Assembly: GCA_000415505.1 (NCBI GenBank)
Contig: KE354375.1
Location: 1 to 42,397 of the forward strand
Reading direction: 5' to 3'
Origin: Streptomyces afghaniensis 772
GTDB lineage: Bacteria > Actinomycetota > Actinomycetes > Streptomycetales > Streptomycetaceae
Length of the DNA stretch: 42,397 bases
The notes below the pieces were generated by a model. The model saw only the letters and a list, made by a program, of their open reading frames with translations. It did not search any database and was not told the origin of the DNA. Each line of letters opens with the position of its first letter. Position 1 is the stretch's first letter. Shown one piece after another: positions 24,901 through 33,368 of the stretch. The position numbers were made by a program, and so were the translations under genes.

Positions 24901-25039
24901 CGGACGACACGTTGAACAGGTCGCCCGCCTCACGTCCCGTGAGCACCGTGGCGAAGGCCCAGATCGCGGTCAGGGACACCAGCGGCACGAGAAGCAGCGC
25001 CACGATCTTCCGGCGGATGGACTTCCCGCGAAAGCGCAT
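21932..25039 (-). CDS. cvnA: Conservon sensor histidine-kinase-like protein CvnA
   Basis: 1035-residue membrane protein. A first membrane segment near the N-terminus (IVALLLVPLVSLTAIWAF) is followed by a long extracytoplasmic nitrate/nitrite-sensor-like helical region. A second membrane segment (VIAKAVIAGVLGLLALLVSLFL) leads to a HAMP-like stretch and an ATPase domain with N box ELLENATVFSPP and G1 DRGLGM. No classical H-box His was seen, as is usual for CvnA. The last ~300 residues are a Pro/Ser/Gly/Arg-rich low-complexity tail. The ATG at 25039 is chosen because GGGGGAGG lies just upstream. It is first gene of the conservon and may perceive an unknown signal. Confidence 0.94.
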   Translation of the reverse strand: MRFRGKSIRRKIVALLLVPLVSLTAIWAFATVLTGREAGDLFNVSSVVEKIGYPIEDTVRVLQEERRQTLVYLADPRASDGLAALRRSRTATDEAVGGIRENARNPDVRDAMGADTDERLTAVLDAFEGIESLRRSVEDGTVNRSQALDLYNRLVDPCYVLLANLHVVDNVELDKQYRALVNLARARELLSREDALLGSALIVGEISHSEERDISDLVAQRTLMYDTSLPLLPVSERDRYQSFWKNASTAPLRVAEEAALSSADGTPRGVTAKSWDSAAGNVLDELGTLNDQANDRYQNRVEPVAMGVIAKAVIAGVLGLLALLVSLFLSVRVGRTLIRDLRQLRLEAHEASGVRLPSVMRRLSAGEQVDVETEVPRLEYDKNEMGEVGQALNTLQRAAVEAAVKQAELRAGVSEVFVNLARRSQVLLHKQLTLLDAMERRTEDTEELADLFRLDHLTTRMRRHAEGLVILSGAAPSRQWRKPVQLMDVVRAAVAEVEDYERIEVRRLPRIAVTGPAVADITHLVAELLENATVFSPPHTAVQVLGERVANGFTLEIHDRGLGMAAEALLDANLRLAETPEFELSDTDRLGLFVVSRLAQRQNVRVSLQPSPYGGTTAVVFIPDALLTDDVPDTNGIGFRLDRPQLAKESEPQDSRRAALSQGPAQRPGLPASLLDGPVELEAPVDLDAIGDFPGALDDEDSEHGALFRPRPLTRAQDEAAGRRPGPHQAADAHSAHDRTDTDDDPNAPVQLPRRHTPKLVSSHGRPVTEQRPRRGKTDEESTTGTGRAEPGGTSPLPSRRQGDDSVSGGATGRSGPEPASALPVRRRTEGSSTGSRRGENQQPDSPPPLPARRRGAESGRRGIGAAGRNDDRTESPVSSGTGPEPPTLPTRTRRAEIASSGQDGFDRRSGLGPEPTGGPAGQMTGSGATPRETGATPGSGRRGQAPGSAPNEPRSGTAPLPRRVRQANLAPQLKRGSEPRTEDRAEPVERDADEVRSRMASLQRGWKRGREENAAGDAAHSGTARQGTTEGDGR

Positions 25040-25456
25040 GGCCTCCCCCAGCTCGGGCCCCCGGGCCACCGGGGGTACACATGTGCGTCAACAAACGGCG
25101 CGAGCCTACTACCGACGCCCAGGGAACTCGAAGGCCGGTCCGGAAGATGAACTTCCGCGCCAGCCACGAGGCATGTGGAGTTGTCCGGGCATTGCGGGAG
25201 TTGTCTCCCCGAAACCGATGGTGGCCTCGTGGGTCAAGGCCCGTCGACCGCCTGGGCGGTTGGCTGAAATTTTTCGGTTTCCGGGAATCTTCGTGGGAGG
25301 TCGTTCGTCCTTCTCTACGGGAAATGGGGGCGGAATCGGCCACAGGAGCCGCATCCCGCACCTGGGCGGCGTAAAGCAGCGCAAGCCGGGCAGCCACTGG
25401 GGAACACGGGTCTTCGGATGCGAGCGAGCAGTCTGCTGGCGGTGGGGAGTGACACG
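25040..25456. promoter_or_regulatory. Divergent intergenic region between cvnA and the membrane protein gene
   Basis: 417 bp without a convincing gene. On the minus strand TAGGCT (in GTAGTAGGCTCG, about 25101-25107) with TTCGAG 18 nt upstream is a possible cvnA promoter. An AT-rich patch with AAATTTTTCGG near 25270 is unusual for this genome. No palindrome beyond a short CACATGTG-type one was found. Confidence 0.3.
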
Positions 25457-26017
25457 GTGATGGGCACGGCGGAGCGGCGCGGGGCGCCCAGGGCGGGCGG
25501 GGTGCAAGTGACAGCGCATCAGGAAGCGACTGATCGCGACGATCCCGCTGACGAGGTGGAGAGCACGGCTCGAGAGGCGTCGGGCCCGGCTCGTGAGGTG
25601 GGCCGTGACGTGCGCGGGCAGCAGCACTACCGGCCCTTGTGGGTCGAGGAGCCGGCGCGGCGGCGTCGGTTGCCGGATCCGGTGCGGACGGCCGCCGTGC
25701 GGTCGGTGCTTCTCATCGCTCTGACGCTGCTTCAGGCCATGGTGGCCTTCCTGTGCACGATGGCCGGGTCGTGGCTGGCGTTCCCGATGGTGATCAGCAG
25801 CGTGGTCAGCACGATCGCGGCGACGTGGGGAGCGCTCGATGTGTGGGTGACGCGTCAGGTCTGGAACCAGCGCAACGGCGTGGTGTCCATGCCGAGCAGC
25901 ACGGCACGCGCCCTGCGCCGCGAGCGCCGCCGGGCACGACGGCAGGCCCGCGCCGCCGAGCGGACGCAGGAGCGGATACGCCGACGGAGCGGGGCTGGGC
26001 AGTTGTCCCACTCGTGA
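25457..26017 (+). CDS. Small membrane protein of unknown function
   Basis: About 186 residues. A hydrophilic N-terminal third rich in Asp/Glu/Arg is followed by two membrane segments (SVLLIALTLLQAMVAFLCTM and FPMVISSVVSTIAATWGALD) and a very basic C-terminal tail (ALRRERRRARRQARAAERTQERIRRR) that must be cytoplasmic and could bind nucleic acid or lipid head groups. The start is GTG 25457 (GGGGAG 7 nt upstream), directly followed by an in-frame ATG at 25460; a GTG near 25508 is possible. It is divergent from cvnA and upstream of the amino-acid permease gene. No family name recognised. Confidence 0.75.
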   Translation: MMGTAERRGAPRAGGVQVTAHQEATDRDDPADEVESTAREASGPAREVGRDVRGQQHYRPLWVEEPARRRRLPDPVRTAAVRSVLLIALTLLQAMVAFLCTMAGSWLAFPMVISSVVSTIAATWGALDVWVTRQVWNQRNGVVSMPSSTARALRRERRRARRQARAAERTQERIRRRSGAGQLSHS

Positions 26018-26103
26018 GCATGGACGGGCAGTCGGCCCGCGTCTGAGTGACTGCGGAAGGGGTGGCTTCCTGCAGTCCATCTGGCGCAAGGCCGGTTCCA
26101 CAC

Positions 26104-26139
26104 CTCAGGGTTGGTTCGACTGATCAAACCCGCCCTGAG
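26104..26139. promoter_or_regulatory. Inverted repeat upstream of the APC permease
   Basis: CTCAGGG (26104-26110) and CCCTGAG (26133-26139) are perfect 7-bp arms. Inside are GGTT/AACC (26113-26116, 26127-26130) and the palindrome TGATCA (26121-26126). It ends 24 bp before the permease ATG. It could be an operator or an mRNA hairpin. Confidence 0.4.
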
Positions 26140-26163
26140 AGAACGCGCCTTGAGGAACCGCCC

Positions 26164-27732
26164 ATGAGACCGACCGCGCAGTCCACAGAACCACACGGCA
26201 AGGACGACGCCGAACTCACCGAGTTCGGCTACAGACCCGAACTCAAACGCACCCTCGGCAACTTCCACACCTTCGCCGCCGGGATCAGCTACATCTCGAT
26301 CCTGACCGGTACCTTCCAGCTGTTCTACTTCGGCTACGGCAGCGGCGGCCCCGCCTACTGGTGGTCGTGGCCGATGGTCTTCGTCGGCCAGTTCATGGTC
26401 GCCCTGTGCTTCGCGGAGCTCGCCGCCCGCTATCCCGTCGCGGGGTCCGTCTACAACTGGTCGAAGAGAATAGGCAATCCGCATCTGGGCTGGCTCGCCG
26501 GCTGGATGATGCTGATCGCCTCGATCGTGTCCATATCGGCCGTGGCACTGGCCTACCAGTTGACGCTGCCGCAGATCTCGTCGTTCTTCCAGTTCGTGGG
26601 GGACGGCACGGGTACGTACGACGTGGCGACCAACGCGGTCATCCTGGCCGCGGTGTTGATCCTGTTCACCACCCTGGTGAACGCCTTCGGCGTCAAGTTG
26701 ATGGCGACGATCAACACGGCGGGCGTGTTCATCGAGTTGATCGCCACTGTCGTGTTGATCGCCCTGTTCGCGGTCCACATCACGCGCGGCCCGCAGGTCG
26801 TGATGGAGACGCACGGCACCGGCGCCGGCTACGGCAACGGGTATCTCGGTGCCTTCCTGGTCGCCTCACTGGCCTCGGCGTACGTCATGTACGGTTTCGA
26901 CACCGCGGCCTCGCTCGGCGAGGAGTCCCTGGACCCGACCCGGAACGCGCCGCGCGCGATCATCCGGGCCATCGTCGCCTCGTTCGTGCTCGGCGGCCTG
27001 ATCCTGCTGCTCGCGCTGATGAGCGTCTCCAGCCTGAAGGTCGAGAAGCTGTCCACGGACGGCTTGCAGTACATCGTCCTGGACGTGCTGGGCCCGACGG
27101 CCGGCAAGGCGATGCTGTGGTGCGTGCTGATCGCGGTGACGGTGTGCGCCCTGGCCGTGCACACGGCGGCGGTCCGGCTGGCGTTCGCGATGGCCCGCGA
27201 CAACAACCTGCCCGCGTCCTCGCGGCTGGCCAAGTGCCATCCGCGCTTCCAGACGCCGGTCCTGCCTACCGTGATCATCGGGATTCTCGCGCTGGCGATC
27301 CTGGTGGTCAACATCCGCCAGCCGCAGATCTTCACGGTCGTCACCAGCATCGGCATCATCATGATCTACCTCGCCTACCTGGGCGTCACGGTGCCGCTGC
27401 TGGTCGCGCGGCTGCGCGGCACGTGGCAGCCCGCGGGCGAGGGCCGGTTCTCGCTGGGCCGCTGGGGACTGCCGGTCAACATCGTGGCCGTGCTGTGGGG
27501 CGGAGCCATGACGCTGAACCTGATCTGGCCGCGGGCCGCGGTCTACAACGCAACGGCCCCCTACCACTGGTACCTGCGCTGGGGCGCGGTGCTGTTCGTC
27601 GCCGTCATCGCGGGCGGCGGCTTCGCCTACTACTGGTTCGTCCAGCGGCACCGGACCGGCGTGCTCGCCGAGCATCGTTCGGACGTCGGGGCCACCGCTC
27701 CCGCCGCCCCGGCGGCCGACAGCAGCACCTGA
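26164..27732 (+). CDS. APC superfamily amino-acid permease
   Basis: 522-residue transporter with about 12 membrane helices. The family start is clear (YRPELKRTLGNFHTFAAGISYISILTGTFQLF), with the conserved ELAARYPVAGSVYNW segment of helix 2-3 and GFDTAASLGEESLDPTRNAPRAI, both typical of the GABA/choline/amino-acid permease branch. The ATG at 26164 has GAGGAA upstream. The substrate cannot be read from sequence; GABA, another amino acid or a derivative such as 5-oxoproline are possibilities, the last only from the nearby oxoprolinase genes. It is convergent with the SMC-like gene. Confidence 0.92.
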   Translation: MRPTAQSTEPHGKDDAELTEFGYRPELKRTLGNFHTFAAGISYISILTGTFQLFYFGYGSGGPAYWWSWPMVFVGQFMVALCFAELAARYPVAGSVYNWSKRIGNPHLGWLAGWMMLIASIVSISAVALAYQLTLPQISSFFQFVGDGTGTYDVATNAVILAAVLILFTTLVNAFGVKLMATINTAGVFIELIATVVLIALFAVHITRGPQVVMETHGTGAGYGNGYLGAFLVASLASAYVMYGFDTAASLGEESLDPTRNAPRAIIRAIVASFVLGGLILLLALMSVSSLKVEKLSTDGLQYIVLDVLGPTAGKAMLWCVLIAVTVCALAVHTAAVRLAFAMARDNNLPASSRLAKCHPRFQTPVLPTVIIGILALAILVVNIRQPQIFTVVTSIGIIMIYLAYLGVTVPLLVARLRGTWQPAGEGRFSLGRWGLPVNIVAVLWGGAMTLNLIWPRAAVYNATAPYHWYLRWGAVLFVAVIAGGGFAYYWFVQRHRTGVLAEHRSDVGATAPAAPAADSST

Positions 27733-27761
27733 CCGCGGTCGGCCGCGGGACCGTTGGGCCG

Positions 27762-27784
27762 GTCGCGCAGCTCCCCGCGCCCCT
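27762..27784. repeat. Dispersed Streptomyces-type GC repeat fragment
   Basis: GTCGCGCAGCTCCCCGCGCC followed by CCT closely resembles the short GC-rich intergenic repeat (GCGCAGTTCCCCGCGCCCCT) found very often at gene ends in Streptomyces chromosomes. It lies between the convergent permease and SMC-like genes, where it may take part in termination. Identification is from memory. Confidence 0.4.
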
Positions 27785-30700
27785 AAGACGGCGTGGACGC
27801 GGGGCGTTTGTACATCCTGGTCGCCGTGATCTCGCTGTGTACCGCCTCCCCCGCCTGGGGCTGCTGCGGCAGTCCCGGGCGGAGGTGTTCCTCGACGCTG
27901 ATGTACTTGAGGCCGGCTCTCAGGTCGGCGTCGTTGCGCATGCGGATGACCAGGGGGAACTCGGCGAGCGCCGTGGTGTCGAACAGGCCCGTGGTGTAAA
28001 GGAGCTGGACGCCCAGGGCGTCCGACACCGCCCGCTGGAGTTCCAGCAGGTACGTGGCGTTGGCGCGGCCGATGGGGTTGTCGAGGAACAGCGTGCCGGC
28101 GTGCCGGTGTTTGTCACGGCCCCGGTCGTTCGAGCGCAGCGCGGCCATCGTGCAGTACAGGGCGATGGCGGCGGTGAGGAGCTGGCCGCCGGAGAAGACG
28201 TCGCCCATCTGGCCGACGGGGACGCGCTCGGCGCGCAGCACCGCGTCGGGCTTGAGGATCTCGACGGCGACGCCCTTGGGCTGGAGTGCCGCCGAGACGC
28301 CCCGCAGCAGCAGGGACATGCCGTCCCGCCGCAGGTCCGAGTTCTTCTTGACGGCGGCCCGGGTCGCCTCGTCGATGACCTCGCCCAGCCGTTCGGTGAG
28401 CGTGGCCTGGTCGGGCTCCTCGAAGCGGATGCGCAGGAACTCCTGTCCCGACCACTCGCCGAGGCCCTCCGGAAGGCGGGAGAGCCGCTGGGCGGAGCGC
28501 AGGGTGGCCAGGGCCGACTCGACCAGGCCGCGCAGCCGGTCCACGATCGAGTCGCGGTTGCGCTCCAGCTGCTCCAGCTCGTCCGTCAGGACCCGGAGCC
28601 GCGGCGCGAAGGCGTCGGCCCACTTCTGGGCGTGTTCGGGCAGTGCGGAGGCGGGCAGTTCGCGGATCTGCTGCCGTGCCGGGGTGCGGACCTGCTCGTA
28701 GCGCGTGGAGTTGGCGTGCCGGACGAGGATGTCACTGGCCTCACGGACGGCGGCCTCCGCGGCGGACAGGTCGGCGGCACAGCCGCGCAGGGAGCGGCGG
28801 GCCTCGGCGGCCGACTGCCGGGCCTCCTCCGGGCTGCCGGGGTATGGCTCGGTCTCCTCCTGCTCCTCCTCCGTGGTGTGCTCGCGCAGCAGGTCGCGGA
28901 GCATGGCGGCGATCTCGTCGAAGCCGCTCGCCGCGTCCTCGGCGGCGCGGTGGGCGTCGAGGAGCTCGGCGTGCGCCTCGCGGGCTTGGTTCAGCGCCTC
29001 GGTGTGGGAGGCGAGTTCGGCCGTGGCCGTGCGCAGCAGGGCCTGCGCGTGCTCGGCGTCGCGCGGCCGGCGGTCCTCGGGCAGGTCGGTGTGCGCCTCG
29101 CCGTCCTCGGGCGCGAGCCGTTCGGCCTCGCCGCGCAGCCGCCCGAGCTGCTCGCTCGCGCTCGACATGCGGGTCTCCAGGAGCTGCACCAGCTCCTCGG
29201 CACGGGCGGCGGCGGCCTGGCGGCTGGGTCCGTCGGAGCCGTCGGGGGATTGAAGGAGCTGCTCCGCGCGCGTGCGGACCTTGTTGCTCAGCCGGTCCAG
29301 CTCCGCGCGGGCCGCGCTCTCGTCGCTCTCCGCGCGGGCTTGCTCGGCCCGCAGGTCGGCGCCGACGCCGACCTTCTCGTACAGCTGCGACGCCGCCCGG
29401 TAGGCCTCGCGCAGGGCAGGCAGGGAGGCCTTCGGGGTCTGGGCGTCGTCCTCGGGTACGTCGTCGGGGGCGCCGGCGATCTCGGAGCGCTCGGCGCGCA
29501 GCGCGCGGGCGGTGCGGCGGGCGTCGTCGGCGGCGCGCTGGGCGGCCCGCCGGTCCTCGTCGGCGGCCCGGGCCCGCTCCAGGCAGGCCTGGGCGCTCGC
29601 CTCGGCCTCGGCTGCCTCGTCGGCCAGTTCACGCAGCTTGACCTGCCAGCCGGCCCGCTCACGGAGGCGGAAGGCGAGTCCGGCGAGGGCGTCGGCGGAG
29701 CGGCGGGCCTTCTGGGCGGCTTCCTGCCGCTCGTCCCGGACGCGTGCGGCCTCGGTGGCGGCCTCGTCGGCCTCCGCGCGCACGGTGCGCGCCTCGGCCA
29801 GCTCGGCTTCCGACTCCTCGGCGAACGCGCGGGTGTCGTGAGCCGCCTGCGCCAGTTCGGCCAGCCGGCCGGCCGGGCAGCCGGTGCGCCAGGAGGCGAG
29901 CCGGGCGGCCAGTTCCCGGTCCTTGCCGAGCCGGGCGGCGAGCGTGCGGATCTCCTCGTCCCGCTCGGTCGCTCGGGCGCGCAGCGCCTGGCGCTCCTCG
30001 TCTGCGGCGTGCTCGTCGTGCATGGCCGGGTTCGGCGGGACGAGGAACACGTCACCGCTGTCGGTGTCCGGGGCGGGGGTCGGGGCGAGCAGAGCGGCGG
30101 CCGTGCCGACCGCCACGGCGGAACGGGGCAGCAGAGCCGCGTCGCCCAGCGCCTCCCGGGCGCGTGCGTGGGAGTCCGGGTCGGTGATGATCACGCCGTC
30201 GACCAGTTCGGGCCGGGCGGCCAGCACGCGCGCGTGGTCGGCCGGGTCGACGGCCTGGGCGAGGTAGCGCCAGCCGGGCAGCGCGGGGATGCCGTGCTCG
30301 CCGAGGAACTCGACCGTGGCCAGCACGTCCGGGCCGGGCGGCAGCAGCCCGCCGTCACCGAGCGCGCCGAGGATCCGGGAGTCGTCGGCGGCGGCCGTAC
30401 GCAGGTCGAACAGCTGCCGTTCGGCGGAGTCGACGGCGTCGTCGAGCAGTTCGCGCAGGTCGTCGGCGAAGCGGTCGAGCTCCTCGGGGCTGAGCCCCTG
30501 CTCGCCGGGGACGGGCCGGGTGGCCGGCTCGCTGTCCGCGTCGTGGCGGGGCTGCGGGATGCCCGGGCGGGTCTCGGGAGTCAGGCTGAGCAGTTCCGCC
30601 AGCCGCTCCTCCCCCGCCAGTGCCTCGGCGGTGCGGCGCTCGGCCTCGTACGACCGCTCGGCGGCCGTCGCCGCGTCCGCCGCGCGGGCCGCGGTCAGTT

Positions 30701-31364
30701 CCGCGCGGGTCTCGGCGGCGGCGGCTTCGCGCGCGTGCTCGGCGGCCCGGTGGGACGCCTCACGGGCCGAGTCCCAGGCCGCGACGGCGGTCTTCTCGGC
30801 GTCGCTGGCGGCGAGGGCCGCCCGGGCCGGGTCGGCGTCGGGCGCGCTGTCGTCGAGCCAGCCGGCCCGGACCGCCTCGGCGGTCTCCTGCTCGACCTCG
30901 GCGAGGCGCTGCTTGAGGTGCCCGACCTCGCTGCGGGCCCGCTGCGCCTGTGTGGCAGCGGCGGTGGAGTCCCGGTAGGCGGCGTCGCTGACCTCCTGGA
31001 GGGCGGCGGAGCGCTCCTCCTCCTCGTTCGCGTGGTTCTCGGCGCTCTCCGCGGCCGCGTGCAGGGCCCGTACGAGGTCGACGGCGGCCTTGGAGCGGGC
31101 GGCCAGGGCCGGGGCGGCGTCGCGCTCCGCCTCCTGGATCGCGGCGGACACGCGGGCGACGCGGTCGGCGGCGGCGCGGTGGCGCAGTACGGCCTCGGCG
31201 GCCTGCCAGGCGGAGTACAGCGTGCGGGCGTCGGCGAGCTCGCGCTTCTGCGCGGCGGCGGACTTCTCGGCCGCGGCGAGGGCCAGCGAGGCGTGCCGGT
31301 AGGCCAGTTCGGCGGAGATCAGCGCGCTGCGCTCGCGGGCCGCCTCGGCGTGGGTGACGGCATA

Positions 31365-31392
31365 CGCGGCGGCGGTCGACCGCGTCGGGCCA
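31365..31392 (-). other. Apparent frameshift 2 in the SMC-like gene
   Basis: The amino-terminal frame is coding up to about ERARAADLARR and then runs to a stop at 31319. The carboxy-terminal frame looks coding from AAAYAVTHAEAARERSAL onward. One missing base in this stretch explains the change; no homopolymer longer than two is at the junction. Confidence 0.6.
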
Positions 31393-32308
31393 GGTCGGCG
31401 GCCCGGGCCCGCTCCTGCACGCCGCGCGCGGACAGTCTGCGGGCCAGGGTCCGGGTACGGCGCTCGGCTCCGGCGTGGATGTCACGCGCGCGTGAGCGGG
31501 CCTCGGCGGCCTCGACGATCCGTCCGAGCAGGTCGACGGACCCGGCGGTGAAGTCGCGTTCGGCGATCAGCTCGGCGCGCCGGCCCAGCTTGTTGCCGAA
31601 GCCGCTGACCAGGTCGGCGAGCCCGTCGGTGTCACGCGTGTCGGTGACGGCGCGCAGCAGCAGGTCGGTGAAGTCGGCGTCCTTCTTGACCGCGAAGAGG
31701 CCTGCGGCTTCACCCTCGTCGGCGTTCATCTCCCGCTGGTAGCGGAAGAGTTCGGGGTCGAGGCCGAGGTCGCCGAGGTGCTCGATCCAGCGGTCGTGGA
31801 TCTCCTCCCAGTGCACCTCCAGGTGCGGGTACGTCTTGCCCGCCTCCATGAGGGCGTCGCGGAAGCCCTTCATCGTGCGACGCCGGCCGCGCGCGCCCGA
31901 CTGGCCCTCGACCGGGGCCCGTACGGCGGTGGACTCGGCCACGGGGAGGTTGTCGAGGCTCAGTCCGGGCCCGGGCCGGAAGGAGTACCAGGCCTCGGCG
32001 AACTTGCGCGGGTCGTTGGAGACCTGCCGGCCGCGCCACTCGCTGACCTTGCCGACGACGACGCACTCGCCGGTCAGCACGTGCTGCCACTCCAGCGCGA
32101 CATGGCCGCAGTCGTCGGCGAGCAGGAACTTGCGCAGCACACCGGAGCTGGCCCCGCCGAGGGTGTTGCGGTGTCCCGGCAGCATCACGGAGAAGATCAG
32201 CTTGAGCAGCACCGACTTGCCGCCGCCGTTCTCCAGGAAGAGCACGCCCGCGGGCGCGGGCCGGCGCGGCGGGCCGACGGGCTCCTCCTCGAAGAACTCC
32301 GCCTGCGT

Positions 32309-32313
32309 GGGGG
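32309..32313 (-). other. Apparent frameshift 1 in the SMC-like gene (G5/C5 run)
   Basis: The start frame reads LRGVGEPVPDP and then loses coding character, while another frame continues TQAEFFEEEPVGPP into the Walker A motif. Adding one C to the C5 run (G5 on the plus strand) joins them as VPDPPPTQAEFFEEE. Confidence 0.7.
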
Positions 32314-32455
32314 CGGGTCGGGCACGGGCTCGCCCACACCGCGCAGGTCAAGCACGGTGTCGGCGTAGCGCGCACCGGCGGGCCCGATGGAGTAGAGGCG
32401 GACCCGGGACAGCTCGTACATGGCGGACTTTCGTAAGGCTTCGTGGGGTGGGGGT

Positions 32456-33337
32456 TCAGGAGGAGTGGAACGGCAGCCCGGCGTCGGCGACCAGGTCCAG
32501 GTCGTCGCTCTCCTCGGGGGGCAGCAGCGTCGGGGTGCCGTCGGTGACCGGGACGACGCCCAGCTCCAGCAGCTCGGCCAGGGCGGCGCTGCCGGCCATG
32601 TCGCGGACCTGGAGCTGGTAGCGGGCGGTCGTGCGGTACGTGCCGCCGTTGTCGTCGCCGGTGCGCTGGAGGAAACCGGAGTCGGTGAGGAACGCGACGG
32701 CCTTGGCGACGATGCCGGTGGTCGAACCGGCGAGCCGGCGCGCGTCCTTGGTGGCCCCGGTGGAGCTGCGTCGCACCCAGATCCGCCAGGCGGCCTCCAG
32801 ACCTGGCGCGTCGGTGGCCGGGTCGGTGTTCTCGCCCTGTTCGGCGGCGCGCTCCTCCAGGCGGTGGCAGGCCTGGCGGACGAAGGCGTCGACGCCGTTG
32901 ACCGTGACGCGGCCGATGTAGCCGTCGTCGGCGAGGTCCTCGGGGCGCGGGAACGCCATGGCGGCGACGGCGAGATGGGCGAGCCCGTGCAGGAACCGGT
33001 CGCCGCCGTCGGCGGACGTACGACGCGCGTAGTCGCCCATGCGGACGGCGAACACCGAGTCCTCGGCGGCGGTCACGGCCATGCCCGCGCGCGGGGACAC
33101 CTCCAGCACGATCAGCCCCAGTCCGGTCGCCACGGCGTCGGCGAGCCGCGCGAAGGGCGGGTCCTCCCGGTACCGCCGCAGCAGGTCCGCGTACTCCTGG
33201 TCGCGTGCGGGCTGGAGCTTGGGCTGCAGCCCGAAGGACACGAGCCGAGCCGCGTCGGCGGCGTCGGCGGGAGTGACGGCGGCCGAGGCCGTCGGGGCCG
33301 GGACTTCCGGCTCACTCCACTCGACATGCTCGCTCAC
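32456..33337 (-). CDS. Putative KITE-type subunit (MksE/JetB-like) of the SMC locus
   Basis: 293-residue soluble protein. The N-terminal ~40 residues are Pro/Ala-rich. The body shows helical segments (DQEYADLLRRYREDPPFARLADAVA, RFLHGLAHLAVAAMAF, VNGVDAFVRQACHRLEERA) and a C-terminal winged-helix-like unit (AGSTTGIVAKAVAFLTDSGF, then GTYRTTARYQLQVRDMAG). Size, winged-helix character and its place between a kleisin-like gene and an SMC gene match MukE/MksE/JetB; I did not recognise a domain by sequence, so this is inference from context. The GTG at 33337 is chosen because AAGGAG lies 8 nt upstream; a GTG at 33358 lies before the ribosome binding site. It starts 31 bp after the upstream gene. 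Confidence 0.8.
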   Translation of the reverse strand: MSEHVEWSEPEVPAPTASAAVTPADAADAARLVSFGLQPKLQPARDQEYADLLRRYREDPPFARLADAVATGLGLIVLEVSPRAGMAVTAAEDSVFAVRMGDYARRTSADGGDRFLHGLAHLAVAAMAFPRPEDLADDGYIGRVTVNGVDAFVRQACHRLEERAAEQGENTDPATDAPGLEAAWRIWVRRSSTGATKDARRLAGSTTGIVAKAVAFLTDSGFLQRTGDDNGGTYRTTARYQLQVRDMAGSAALAELLELGVVPVTDGTPTLLPPEESDDLDLVADAGLPFHSS

Positions 33338-33368
33338 GGTCGGGACTCCTTGTGCCACTTGTACTGAC

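Larger units (their letters stand above)
27783..32421 (-). pseudogene. SMC/JetC-MksB-like coiled-coil ATPase, interrupted by two frameshifts
   Basis: About 1546 residues if two one-base gaps are repaired. It starts MYELSRVRLYSIGPAGARYA. Walker A is LFLENGGGKSVLLK; long Ala/Glu/Arg coiled coils flank a globular segment near residues 675-800 (LLPPGPDVLATVEFLGEHG, VDGVIITDP), at the midpoint as expected for a hinge. The second head half carries the signature VFSGGQLLTAA and Walker B GTLFLDNPIG, with Asn where many SMC proteins have catalytic Glu. It should form an ATP-driven DNA-organising complex with the two upstream gene products. Frame changes near 32310 and near 31380 split it into three reading frames: 32421 to ~32310, ~32310 to ~31380 and ~31380 to 27783. 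Only a weak ribosome binding site precedes the ATG. MksB/MukB and Rad50-like proteins are the alternatives; the flanking genes favour the former. Confidence 0.8.

Noticed and set aside
26361-31742. Very long open frame on the plus strand across the permease and SMC-like gene
   Set aside because: Antisense frame created by GC3 bias; low-complexity Gly/Arg/Ala translation with no domain, and real genes occupy the region in other frames.
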